Positions 53,801 through 61,157 of a stretch of 64,000 nt of DNA are shown here, in pieces. Within the stretch, counting starts at the first letter, position 1, and each line of letters opens with the position of its first letter. This DNA comes from Phlebotomus papatasi (Eukaryota > Arthropoda > Insecta > Diptera > Psychodidae). The notes beneath the pieces are model-generated. The model saw only the letters and a list, made by a program, of their open reading frames with translations, did not search any database and was not told the DNA's origin. Both the position numbers and the translations under genes were made by a program. The stretch lies in assembly GCF_024763615.1 (NCBI RefSeq), contig NC_077223.1, forward strand, positions 20,956,001-21,020,000. Direction: 5' to 3'.

Positions 53801-56649
53801 ATATCATCACAAATGTGAAAAAAACTTAAAATAAGGATATCGGTTTGGTCTTGAATTATTTGATTAAAATTTCCTTGATAACTCTGGTCTTTTTTGTCCA
53901 TGTGATCTTCAGTGAATTTAGTGTTTTTTTACCGGAGAATAATTTAATGAAGGAGACAGGTCCTCCCATGTATCCTTTTCAATTTGAAGGATTTTTAAGG
54001 ATTTGTTAAGAAATTCTGGGAAATTGCAAGGAAAACGAAGAGATAGAGCGATAATTTTTTCTAGGAAAATCTTCTTTGAGCCAGGGCCTCTCGACATTTC
54101 ATTTTTCCATACATTTTGCATAGAGGCACTGAAGACTATTGGCAAGTTTTTTCCTAAATAGAATTAACTTATCAGTCTGATATATTTCGAAATCGTACAT
54201 TAAAAGCTATCTAAAAATACATATTTCATAATGCTCGCCGAAATAATATAAGAACTAGGAGCAAATTTGTTTAAGTAGCGGTTCAATATCTGCAAATTTT
54301 TTACAAGGAAAAGTGAAAAATAGCTTTACTTTTTATTAGGCTTGATGGGCCCATGTTTGAGCACTGTTATTGAGATGAAATAAATTTTATAAAGTATTTT
54401 TACCAAATTTCTCAAATAATATCAACGGTAGCTTGGAAACTTGGCATGATAGAGCATAAGTTTCTTTGGGAGAAATATAGAAGAAACACCTAAGGAACAA
54501 GAAATTACTTATCATTTTCTATCTGAAAAGAATTTGTTTTTTTTTTTTGTTGCAGTATGTTATTTGTTTACGACATGAGAAGGTGATTCGCATTTTATTA
54601 CAGTAGACTCTCTCCCAATTGGGCATTTGGGGCAAAATGTCATCCGGTTTATCAATAGATTTGGGCGTCAAAGCCTTTGTAAATTCCACAAAAAGCGCTC
54701 AATTATAAAGAATCACAATAAAATAGGAAGAACTACAGCGAATTTGAGAAAATTAGCTTCATAATTAAACGTTAAAATTATTACTGTATTTAATTCAAGA
54801 GGAACACTGAATACAAAATTGATTAGATCCGAAATAGCAATTTGAAGTAATATTACCGTTGGATGTATGTATTCTGGATTCCAAAATCGGGTCCTATAAC
54901 GGTCGTCAGAGAGTTGAATGACGGAAAGTGGGGAATAATATGACGGTAATTACGGAAGTCATTTAGCGTCATAATAACTCTGAGATTACTCGCTCACGAC
55001 TAAAATATGACGCCAACTTCCAGTAACTTCCAGTGTCCCTATGAAAAATCTTCCTCTCACTGGGTATATGCGAGGGGAAATTTTACTTGTCAAATGACAA
55101 ATAGAACTATTCAGTGCAGTAAAATCGCGAAGTAGTTGATATTTGCGCGTATTTTCTCAACAATATTATAGTGTGCATTGGGAGGAAAAGCTCCTCCAGT
55201 AGAAATATGTGTTGTGATTCGAAAAAGTACAGTGCCAACAGGAATTAAGTGAAAATTAGGCAATTTTTTGCATGATAAACACACAAACATTTTTTTTGTA
55301 AAATGAAATTTTGTGGTTCAGGAGTTTGCTCCAGTTTCTGTAGTGTCCTGTGATTAAAATTTTGTGTCGAAGAGACCTATTTAGTGATTTTTTTTAAAAG
55401 TTTTTTTTAAAAAAATTAGAGAAATTTACATAGAACGTAGTAGAAAACGATAGAATATGTGAAGAATTGTTGAGTTGATGTCAACGGTGGTAATACAATA
55501 CAAAGTTGTGAAGTGCACTTAACGTCTTCATTCAAAGTGCGTACGTCGATTTCGTACCTATGCAGTAGAGAAGGACGCCAAATGCATTGATTTTGGCGCG
55601 TCATTTTTTCTACGGAAAAAGACCGTCGTTTGGAGTCGCTCTTGTTACTGCATGTTAGAGTAAATTTGAGAACCGTAAAATAACTATTATATTACTAATT
55701 CAATCTTGAGTAATGCTGTGACTAAAATTCGACGCGAATATGACTAATTTTTAGGATTCCAATTAGGAGTAATTTTTTGCGGATTGGGTGTGAAGTACAC
55801 TTAACGTCTTCATTCAAAGTGCGTACGTCGATTTCGTACTTATAGAGAAGGACGCCAAATGCATTGTTTTTGGCGCGTCATTTTTTGTACGGAAAAATAC
55901 CGTCATTTGGAGTCGTTCTTGTTACTGCATGGCAGAGTAAAATTTAGAACGGTAAAATAACGATAATATTACTAATTCAATCTTGAGTAATGTTGTGACC
56001 AAAATATGACGAGAATATGACTAATTTTTAAGATTCCAATTAGGAGTAATCTTTTTGACCATTTCTTGTACACCAAAAACCAATCATTTTTGAGTCAGAG
56101 TAATTTTTGCGGATTGGGATGTCAAAGAAAATTTGCATATTTTCAATTGTGGAGAACGTGCTTAAGGTTTTCTATTTTAAGTTTAAAGGATTATAATTTT
56201 TTTTTAAATAAGCTCTCTTATCTAAATGCTTTCCAACTCTGTGGTTATATAAATTGCAATCGGTGGAAAATTTTACCCAAATTTTGCGATATCTTGAAGT
56301 GGGGAAGGACTAGTGTAATATAATGGAAAACTTACCGAAATGTAAGTGTTGTGAGTGGTCGGTAGGATTTGTGGCTGTTAACATCGCCCATTGATGTTCC
56401 CCAGAAGTCATTGAGAAAGAGATGAGACAGTGGATTGTGTCCCAAAACATCCTTATTCATGGTGATGGCCGGAATGTCATCGTGGACAAAATCACCACGC
56501 AAGCCATTGATATAGCAAATGAGGGTGACAATGAGGACAAGAAGATGACTTCGCCAGCCATCGAGGAGGAAATCTGTCATCTCATTCCACTCCTCATCGG
56601 AATTCCCAGTACGATTGATGTTGCTGGAATTAATCAATCGTCTCTTCAT
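32301..56649 (-). CDS. Tmtc1: TMTC family protein O-mannosyltransferase (transmembrane and TPR repeat protein), TMTC1-like
   Basis: Seven coding exons: 56336-56649, 46234-46485, 42372-42992, 41844-42008, 37347-37460, 36930-37273, 32301-32845. All have GT-AG junctions and compatible phases, summing to 2355 nt and 784 residues. TMTC proteins are ER multi-pass enzymes of the GT-C fold that O-mannosylate cadherin-type domains. Seen here: TM1 about 34-51; the lumenal Asp-Asp motif FVHDDIPAI (D57, D58); SHKSYRPLT; HPIHTEAVTGIVGRADVLA; LAKETG; a DUF1736-type block (NPAAFHSSFRVRLLTFLYLA, then NWWILLCPVTLSHDW); and the membrane-exit motif IMRNQDWLSRESLLRSGL, followed by TPR repeats to about residue 680. 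The FVHDD and VGRADVLA wording is nearest TMTC1, so the paralog call is inference. The ATG at 56649 was chosen because upstream in-frame codons lack ATG. The last ~100 residues are Ser/Thr/Arg-rich and poorly conserved. Introns of 9.85, 4.4, 4.1 and 3.2 kb hold many transposons. Confidence 0.93.
32921..33471. repeat. ~550 bp dispersed repeat, copy 1
   Basis: Starts AAGGTGGGGTAACTGGATCG and ends near GCGAAGCGCCCGGATTAGCAC. A second copy at 61158-61629 matches along its length (for example CCGAAGAGTGCTACTTA and CATGCCCTAACTGGGTCGCC). Copy 1 carries about 78 extra bases near 33332-33410. Inside TMTC intron 6. Confidence 0.75.
33811..33990 (-). pseudogene. Mariner transposase N-terminal fragment
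   Basis: Minus strand encodes SVLLQHLKFRKKSNKARHLI then EAYRKHAPSRSTRKSWCKGF and RNYDFDQRTERPK. This matches the N-terminal helix-turn-helix of mariner transposases (an EA(Y/F)G...S..T...WF..F..GDFD pattern). The match stops near 33811; nothing of the catalytic domain follows. It is a dead 5' fragment separated by about 130 bp from a different mariner-group element. Confidence 0.55.
34176..35121. mobile_element. Foldback element with ~400 bp near-identical arms
   Basis: 34176-34579 is mirrored by 34721-35121, leaving a 141 bp loop that resembles the dispersed 400 bp repeat (ACTCCCCCATAAGTTGAT on minus). Both arms carry the same 46-plus-codon frame starting MVLDDYDLLIADYIYQILKA. Just before it is a CENCGSLLV..CKKC-like pattern, interrupted by TGA where a first Cys would sit, suggesting a decayed zinc-binding peptide. 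Not recognised as a known transposase. Confidence 0.7.
35200..36016 (-). pseudogene. Frameshifted DD37E transposase
   Basis: Coding pieces at about 36016-35723 (DNA-binding half), 35700-35600 (MMDDEIYV region) and 35597-35241 (catalytic D..E half, ending KKKCNETTKNRGDDLLYRL). Each is in a different frame, so no complete protein can be made. All three catalytic acidic positions are still present in the DNA. Confidence 0.8.
36205..36438. mobile_element. 234 bp MITE family A, copy 2
   Basis: TA-flanked CAGTAGACTCTCTCTCAAAT to AGTGAGAGTCTACTG. Same length as copy 1. Nested in the DD37E transposon, so it inserted later. Confidence 0.85.
36930..37273 (-). CDS. Tmtc1: TMTC exon 6 (TPR repeats)
   Basis: TTTTCAG acceptor, GTAAGT donor. 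Encodes SLWPMYSSAHNNLGTLVANP, HYNLGKLYRRTNRTVDAIRM and NHLYLYGNWLLNN. These are typical TPR helix pairs with the NLG.L signature. Confidence 0.93.
37347..37460 (-). CDS. Tmtc1: TMTC exon 5 (first TPR)
   Basis: 114 nt, TTTAACAG acceptor and GTTGGT donor. Encodes SGLSVLPHNAKMHYNFGNFL then DSSKPDLAMVHYERAL, the first TPR after the membrane domain. The intron to exon 6 is only 73 bp. Confidence 0.92.
37480..38110. other. TMTC intron 4, proximal part
   Basis: Plain AT-rich intron sequence. No element or gene recognised. Confidence 0.35.
38111..38467. mobile_element. 357 bp MITE with ~70 bp terminal repeats
   Basis: TA-flanked GGGGAATGTAGGCATGGTTC and the complement of GGGGAATGTTGGCATGGTTC, continuing inward through GAGTGAACCTTCAAAC and TCTCTTTGTTTGCAAAGAG. 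Inside TMTC intron 4. A 108-codon frame crossing it is an artefact. Confidence 0.85.
38682..38896. mobile_element. 215 bp MITE, GGGTAAGGTGAGGTAATT type
   Basis: TA-flanked. The right end is the complement of GGGAAAGATAGGGTAATTCG. Related to the element at 31240-31519 (GACATGGTTCCGAATTACCC shared). Confidence 0.75.
38933..39314. mobile_element. 382 bp fully palindromic MITE, TGGCAGAATCACAT termini
   Basis: TA-flanked. Arms of about 180 bp pair almost throughout, with AAAATGCTCACCGTATTTCG, CCGTATTACCTTATCTCATA and GGTGGCACTA mirrored on the right. Centre near 39120. Inside TMTC intron 4. Confidence 0.85.
39416..39627. mobile_element. 212 bp MITE, GGGGAAACTGGGGCACCACC termini
   Basis: TA-flanked perfect inverted ends GGGGAAACTGGGGCACCACC, followed by AAACACGG. 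Member of the GGGGA..CTGGGGCA group. Confidence 0.85.
40297..40570 (-). repeat. Dispersed ~400 bp repeat, truncated copy with AACCGGT extension
   Basis: GACCTTTCCAACGACCCAAA, GATAAATGCGCACTCTAG and CTTTGACCTTGAAAAACCG on minus, followed on its upstream side by AACCGGTT/AATCGGT repeats, as at 13040-13820. Confidence 0.6.
40574..40860 (-). repeat. Two SINE-like GGTGGCAAAGC repeats
   Basis: Copies at about 40574-40660 and 40765-40860, both on minus: GGGTGGCAAAGCGTCCCAGG then GCTTTGCGAAATGCTCGAAC and GACTTAGATGCTATACCGC. They are the best-preserved members of the family. Confidence 0.5.
40862..41843. other. TMTC intron 4, distal part
   Basis: AT-rich with no recognisable element. A 73-codon plus frame (41504-41725) lacks any supporting feature. 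Confidence 0.35.
41844..42008 (-). CDS. Tmtc1: TMTC exon 4 (last membrane segments)
   Basis: 165 nt, TTTTGTAG acceptor and GTGAGT donor. Encodes GSTLLVVYGVQLLWQILPRC, a KIIIGMCIILTLSG membrane segment and IMRNQDWLSRESLLR, the conserved lead into the TPR domain. Confidence 0.93.
42372..42992 (-). CDS. Tmtc1: TMTC exon 3 (DUF1736 membrane domain)
   Basis: 621 nt, TTTCCTCAG acceptor and GTAATT donor. Encodes LSIILGGLSMLAKETGMTIF, FSLQDNPAAFHSSFRVRLLT, FNWWILLCPVTLSHDW and ASNLVITVGFVVAERILYIP. This is the family's defining central domain. Confidence 0.95.
43020..43429. other. TMTC intron 2, nothing recognised
   Basis: Ordinary intron sequence with no repeat terminus or coding signal seen. Confidence 0.3.
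43430..44283. repeat. Complex inverted/direct repeat block with GGCTTAAGCC palindromes
   Basis: AGGCTGATCCTCGAG and TTTAGCCTGTAA occur near 43436 and 44119 in the same orientation. GATCCTAAGCCCTCAATGTA..GGGATAAATC near 43520 is inverted near 44150-44193. CTCTCGGCTT(T/A)AGCC..AAGTTTGTCTAGGG near 43747 is inverted near 44230-44265. GGCTTAAGCC palindromes occur several times. Probably a rearranged foldback transposon in TMTC intron 2. Confidence 0.55.
44297..44529. mobile_element. 233 bp MITE family A, copy 3
   Basis: TA-flanked CAGTAGACTCTCTCTCAAAT to AGCGAGAGTCTACTG. One base shorter than copies 1 and 2. TMTC intron 2. Confidence 0.85.
44535..46233. other. TMTC intron 2, remainder
   Basis: AT-rich. 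A possible GGGGGATTGG..GGGGCAC inverted pair near 45741-45781 and CCCCCTAAGCC near 45966 suggests another decayed MITE of the GGGGA group, but ends are unclear. Confidence 0.3.
46234..46485 (-). CDS. Tmtc1: TMTC exon 2 (membrane helices, HPIHTEAV motif)
   Basis: 252 nt, CCCATTTACAG acceptor and GTGAGT donor. Encodes INYLMFGLEPLWFHMTNILL, MAGILFALHPIHTEAV and TGIVGRADVLACVFFLLSLL, among the most conserved stretches of the family. Confidence 0.95.
46490..47580. other. TMTC intron 1, proximal part
   Basis: AT-rich. AGGGAAAGATGGGGCTAC near 47321 resembles a MITE end but no partner was established. Confidence 0.3.
47588..48505. mobile_element. 918 bp MITE, GGGGAGATTGGGGCAAAAAG termini
   Basis: TA-flanked. 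The right end is the complement of GGGGAGACTGGGGCAAAAAG, and GTCACA follows on both sides. Internal TTGGGGTAAAAAGT and CCCCAGCATTTTTGAG blocks echo the 19062 and 5761 elements. TMTC intron 1. Confidence 0.8.
48575..48880 (+). repeat. Dispersed ~400 bp repeat, copy
   Basis: CTTTCTAACTAGCC, TGATACCATTCAGTTG, TTTTGACCTTGAAAACC, TATTAGGAATGATTCAATGG, AATGTCCGCCTGGATAACC, AACATATCCAAAATTG and CAGACAGACAGATG follow in the family order. Confidence 0.6.
48881..49930. other. TMTC intron 1, no element recognised
   Basis: AT-rich apart from a short GC-richer run near 48925-48970 (GACCCCTACGGGAGTCGTCC, itself a small hairpin). Nothing else. Confidence 0.3.
49931..50155 (-). repeat. GC-richer island, possibly a retroelement 3' end
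   Basis: About 220 bp notably richer in G+C than its surroundings. On minus it runs toward ATTAATAAATTTTATT, an AATAAA-like signal at about 49928-49920, as at the 3' end of a processed copy or non-LTR element. No coding similarity was recognised, so a conserved intronic element is the alternative. Confidence 0.25.
50558..50772. mobile_element. 215 bp MITE, GGGGAAAGTGCTCTACCTTC termini
   Basis: TA-flanked. The right end is the complement of AGGGAAAGTACTCTCCCTTC, with CGAACGTTCATGC following on both. Relative of 13920-14140. Confidence 0.8.
50775..51458. other. TMTC intron 1, nothing recognised
   Basis: AT-rich, no element or gene. Confidence 0.3.
51461..51715. mobile_element. 255 bp MITE, GGGTAAAGTG termini
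   Basis: TA-flanked GGGTAAAGTGATATAATTTG and the complement of GGGTAAAGTGGTACAAGTTG. TTGGACA and TTGTACCA blocks repeat inside both arms. Confidence 0.75.
52310..52998 (+). repeat. Diverged direct duplication, ~410 bp offset
   Basis: Blocks near 52310-52620 recur near 52728-52990 in order: GACCAAATCG, TGGCGATTTA, CCGTGAAAGGTG-like, GACGAAATGTTCAGC, GGAGGGT and GAAGACCG. Similarity is partial and no terminal inverted repeats were seen. Confidence 0.45.
52999..53691. repeat. Repeat block rich in GTTAAAACAACTC units
   Basis: ACTCTTT/GAGTTATTTTAACTC-type units recur in both orientations, with TCGATGTAAT(T)GTTA(C)TCTTTTTCA repeated near 53050 and 53150. A hairpin CTGAAGTATAT..ATATACTTCAG spans about 53178-53229. 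The outer ends (ACTAAGAAAAAA / TTTTTCTGAGT) recall the CACTGAGA MITE family. Confidence 0.45.
53700..54598. other. TMTC intron 1, nothing recognised
   Basis: AT-rich, no supported feature. Confidence 0.3.
54601..54783. mobile_element. MITE family A, copy 4 (right end lost)
   Basis: TA then CAGTAGACTCTCTCCCAATT, following the family for about 170 bp to TTCATAATTAAACG. The GATTGAG..GAGTCTACTG end is missing, so it is truncated or overwritten. Confidence 0.75.
55507..56056 (+). repeat. Two tandem copies of a ~280 bp unit
   Basis: Unit 1 (55507-55789) and unit 2 (55790-56056) share GCACTTAACGTCTTCATTCA, GTGCGTACGTCGATTTCGTA, GGACGCCAAATGCATTG, GGCGCGTCATTTTTT and GACTAATTTTTA. A fragment of the unit end (GTAATTTTTGCGGATTGGG) recurs at 56100-56118. 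TMTC intron 1. Confidence 0.8.
56336..56649 (-). CDS. Tmtc1: TMTC exon 1 (N-terminus, lumenal DD motif)
   Basis: From ATG 56649-56647 to the GTAAGT donor below 56336. Encodes a short cytosolic N-terminus, the first membrane helix (HLLVLIVTLICYINGL), GDFVHDDIPAITMNKDV and SHKSYRPLTTLTF. Confidence 0.92.
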
Positions 56650-56689
56650 TATGACGATTGGATGCTTCCTATATCGTATTTCTTCCACA

Positions 56690-57728
56690 GTCGCTTTTTC
56701 TGGGGGTTTTCTCCTTGCTCAATTGTACAAAATTCTCTCCTCCTGAGATAATGATAGGTATTCTTGGCTGGGAAAATGCTGGGGGAAGAGGCCTGAGAAA
56801 AGGTGTGGGAGTCACTTTTTTTTCGTGTGTTTTTCACACCACCTAATCGATTAATTTCCTCTCATTTATTCCCGTGCAATTATTCACCATGAGCACCCAT
56901 GTTGTATTCATTTTCATCATCATCACCATCATGAGGTTCAATCTTCGCAGACTATCTTCTGTCTGCTTCATTTAGTTTTTCTCTCTATGCTTTATGTCAT
57001 ATATTTGTTCCACTATATGTGATTTCCCTATTAATTTGGTTTTTTCCATTGAGAATATCTCGTATTTCTCCCGAAATCTTCTATAATATGCACTTTTTTC
57101 TCGTTAGGAAACTGCAAAAATATGAATAAAAAAAAGTAAATGAATAGTGGTTCAATTATTCGTTGCCTCTGCATCTGTATTCTGCTTGTTGGAATATTTC
57201 ATGAAATTGTATCTTTCCTCTGCAGTATTTAAAAAAAAATCATGCATTGAACTGTCTCGTTTAATTTAATTTGAAAAGGCATGATTAAAAATTCACAAAT
57301 TATTTCCTTCAAAGTCTTTGTTTTACGAGAAAAATGAAGGAATATTCATTCATATTACTTGAACATGAAACCTCTCCCATTGAAGTATTATTAAAAATTG
57401 ACTATGTAATTGAAGAATCAATTTCTTTTTTTCCCTCATTATACCAAAATTGATATCAATCTCTCAACAATGAAAAAGCTCTCAATTTTTCTGTTATTAC
57501 CAATTATTACAGTTTTACTGTGCAACATATTTTAATTTTTCTTTTTTATTTAAATGTAATTTTTTTTAAAGGTCTTTGATCGCGATGTCTAAAAACTACC
57601 GGTTGGACAAACTTGAGCTTAATAACTCAAAAATTAGGAGGGTTATCGACTTGTCATTTTTGGCAAAAATAGTAAATTATAATGCATCAGAATTTAATGA
57701 GGAAAGACCATTATAAAAATAAAGTAAA
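56690..57728. other. 5' flank of TMTC gene
   Basis: Pyrimidine-rich minus/plus runs near 56690-56760, then AT-rich sequence with a short CATCATCATCACCATCATG run near 56915-56935. No promoter element was identified with confidence. Confidence 0.3.
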
Positions 57729-57800
57729 AAAGGGTGGCAAAGCGTCCTAGGCTCAAAGTAATCATAAGCACCGAATTGAACAGATTTATAAATCACACAA
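57729..57800 (+). repeat. SINE-like GGTGGCAAAGC repeat, diverged copy
   Basis: AGGGTGGCAAAGCGTCCTAG matches the family start; the remainder is decayed. Confidence 0.4.
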
Positions 57801-58859
57801 AACATTGCCCAACATAACCTGGTAGTGGTATAATTGAATTTTGGATAAAAAATAGTTATTAGGGGACTGTGGGCAGACTTCGCACGTGTGAGCTTTCGAA
57901 CGATGCGAACTTTCTCTTTATTTCCAAAGAGTTGGTTCCGCATTTCTTAGCCATAAGTTAAGTATTAATGAACCTTATTTTCATTGTAAAAATATGCAGC
58001 CAAGCCCTTCTTTCCTATGTGCTAGGATCACAAATAGAAAATTGGCCCAAAATGGGTAATTTTGATGGCACACATTTCATTTGATTTCTCATAGTTAAGC
58101 TCATTTCTAAAAAAAAATCACTTACACAATGGATGATGAGTATACTTGAGATGATATTTACGTAATAATTTTTTGCATCGGAGGGAAATTATTTTCACAG
58201 TGGCGGAAAATTCGCAAGTACTACACTGTGTGTGGTTTCAAACACTGAATGTGTGAGCGTTCGCACATCCATCAGACAACTCTAGCTTAAAAATCATAAC
58301 CTCACTAAAGCCTCATAAGCCACAGTGAGACATTCATGGTCATTTCCTCTTGGACAGGCGTATAGTCTCCTTCCCATCTCCATGAGACGACGGTTATTGA
58401 CAGTAGTGTGAAACCTTGTGAACATGTTCATAGTCCATTTTTCGACATTCATTTGGAAGAAAAAACAGTGCTCCAGAAAATGTGAAAAAAGGTGTTTTAA
58501 AGATCTTCTTTTAGTGCAGTGATAGTTTCCGCGGATTCACGGGGGTACAGTATAACAATCGGAAAATAATTTTTAATTGTAGATAAAATTTATTTCGAGA
58601 AAAAAAGCAATGACGAACCCAAACCCCCATCGTGTGAACGCTGCCCACGGGGGCAAGAATCGCACAAATCGTCATATTTTTTTTTTCATTTTCCTGTCCA
58701 GGAAAAACCAACAAGTCTGTGATAGTGAACTAGGCATGCATAGAAACCGAAAAGATCACAGAACTTTTTGGTGTAGTGCAATTCACTACATTTTACAGTT
58801 TAGTCAGAAAAAAGTCCTGAATATGAAGAACGAAAAAGTCGGTTCAGACTTGTCAGGAA
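57801..58859. other. Intergenic, solo MITE-like ends
   Basis: GGGGACTGTGGGCAGACTTC near 57863 and TGCCCACGGGGGC near 58642 look like ends of GGGGA-type elements, but they do not pair convincingly. About 58270-58440 is less AT-rich, yet no gene was recognised. Confidence 0.3.
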
Positions 58860-59205
58860 TTCCAAGAGATTTTCAACAAGCCCAAACATGATCCCATTCG
58901 GTTGAGATATATATTCACTGGAGACTTATTGAGCCTTGATCTTGCCAAAACTTTATTAGGAGTGATTCAATGGTATTTTCGTATATGGACGAGATGTCCA
59001 CCTATGCAACCTCTAAAAAAAAAGTGAGAAAATTAGGGTCCTGTTAACGGTTCCAAGGTCAACTTATGTGGGGAACTCTCAAAAGTCCCAAGTCGCTATC
59101 TCTAACCATTTGGTCTCTAGGCGTGGTAATGGTCGGACTGATAGATGGACAAACAGCATGACGTCATTTCCCAAAAATAGTCTGAAACGCCAAGATAGGT
59201 TGAGA
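58860..59205 (+). repeat. Dispersed ~400 bp repeat, copy
   Basis: ATGATCCCATTCGGTTGAGA, GGAGTGATTCAATGG, GACGAGATGTCCACCTATG, AAGTCGCTATCTCTAACC, TTTGGTCTCTAGG and GACTGATAGATGGACAAACA in the family order. Confidence 0.65.
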
Positions 59206-59650
59206 AAAGTAGACACCGGGGAGTAGATTATGGAAATTTTGGGATGTGAAAAAAAATCGAAGGATTATATATATATATACTCCTCCCTCTGTGGAGTTCG
59301 AGCAGTAAAATACTTTCATTTTAAAATTGCAAGTCCCATGAAACCCCTTAAATATTTAAAACCCTTGTTATATGAACTTTGCGAGTATTTATAGCTGGAT
59401 TTTATCAAAATAAAAAAAAAAGCCACACGAGCTGGAAAATCATAGTTCAAAAGTTTACTAGCCTAGGGCAGATTGGTATAATTCAGAATCGGCTACAAAT
59501 AAGATTATTTTTTATAGAAAACTTAGTCTGAATAGGTTTAGTAAATTAAAAATTTTAATGTGTTTATTAAGGAAAAATTTAATATTCCCATTTGGGACAG
59601 ATTTTAAATTAGACAATTCTACCTAATATCTTCCGTTTTAATTTTTATTC
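59206..59650. other. Intergenic, short AT microsatellite
   Basis: A (TA)n run near 59265-59279; otherwise AT-rich, with nothing recognised. Confidence 0.3.
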
Positions 59651-59655
59651 CTTTA

Positions 59656-60077
59656 GGGTAAGTGTGCCAAATTCCGGCCAGCTTGCAATTTCGGCCACTT
59701 TTTTTGTTACTAGAATTTCAATGAACTTTTAGATTTTACCTACAGATTATACAATGCAAAATAATAACAAAAAATGGAGCTTCGACAAACGAGATGACGT
59801 GAAAAAGACATTGGAAGAATTCCGACAGGGCAAGTAACTATGAGAATGAGGTGGCCGAAATAAGGCACCAAAGCTATGTCTATGTTTTTATTCATTTTAA
59901 AATGTATTAAGACTGATTTTAGAGTAAATAAAGACGGTAAACTCTTTACAAGAATTCAAGTAACACTCTTTAAGAAGAAAAAATCAAAAAAGATCAAACT
60001 GTATTTAAAATACTCCATTTCAAATTTGAGACTTTGACGCTTGCATGCAACTATGCCGAAATTTGGCACACTTACCC
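59656..60077. mobile_element. ~420 bp MITE, GGGTAAGTGTGCCAAATTCC termini, copy 1
   Basis: TA-flanked at the left. The right end is the complement of GGGTAAGTGTGCCAAATTTC. GAGGTGGCCGAAATAAGG, TATGTCTA and GACTTTG(A/G)CGCTTGC internal blocks are shared with 60645-61059. Confidence 0.75.
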
Positions 60078-60644
60078 AATATTTGTTTTGTATTTGTCAA
60101 TTAGATTAAATTATTTGTTTTACTGACGACTTCGATGTATTTCCAAAATCGTTAATTATTCTCTTTAGTTTCAATAAAACTGAAGATATTGGGAATCAAT
60201 GTGTCTGGTCTCATTTTACCGAAATTAATTACCGTAAGCAAGGGTGCTATTGACACCCCCCTGTTCTTAAGCTTTTCTTTATTTTTATAAGGATGATTTT
60301 TACCGATCCAATCTACCATGTCTGATCCGTCTGATCGGTAAGAACCGTTCTTAAACATTAAAATTAAAGAAAAGCTTACGAATGGGAGGGGGCGAAAGTC
60401 ACCTGCAGGGGACAAAGTCTCCCGCACTTACAGTACCTTATTTAGAAATTGAAGGTTATTATACGCAATACTGCAACATTTTAAAACATAAAAAGGTCGT
60501 ACGATCAATCCTAAGGAATGGTTTAAATCCAATAGTACTTATTTTATTAATTCTCAAACAACTCGGCTTCTGGATAAACCGATTGTGATAACTTCTTTAA
60601 CATTACAGAACACTTTTCTTCTTACATTCCACCTATGATATATA

Positions 60645-61059
60645 GGGTAAGTGTACAACATTTCGGCCATCTCTTTTGTTCCTCAAAATTCCATGAATTT
60701 TTAATTTCTGCGAACTCTAGAGAATAAACAATGCAAAATAATAGGAAAAAATGTCTATTCTACGATCGAGATGATATGAAAAAGACTTTACAAGAATTCC
60801 GGAAGGACACGGAACTATGAGAACCAAGGTGGCCGAAATAGGCCACCAAAGTTATGTCTACATTTTTATTCATATTAAAATGCAATAAGAATGATTTTAA
60901 AGGCAATGAAGACGATAAATTGTCTGTAAGGTTCCAAGCAACACTCCTTACAAAGAAGTAACAAAAAAAATTCAGTTTGTATTAAAAATATTACATTTAA
61001 AACCTAAGACTTTGGCGCTTGCAAGCAAGCAACTATGCCGAAATTTAGCACACTTACCC
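60645..61059. mobile_element. ~415 bp MITE, GGGTAAGTGTACAACATTTC termini, copy 2
   Basis: TA duplications on both sides. The right end is the complement of GGGTAAGTGTGCTAAATTTC. Same orientation as copy 1, about 570 bp away. Confidence 0.8.
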
Positions 61060-61157
61060 TAGGTATGATAGGTTGAACATGAGCAAAATATTGTCAATGG
61101 TAATGAAAAATAAATGCAATTCAATACAATACAATATTCTCTTAAGAATTTATAGTA

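Noticed and set aside
57863..58660. MITE bounded by GGGGACTGTGGGCAG and TGCCCACGGGGGC
   Set aside because: Only short blocks pair, no TA duplication is clear at the right, and the inner sequences do not mirror.
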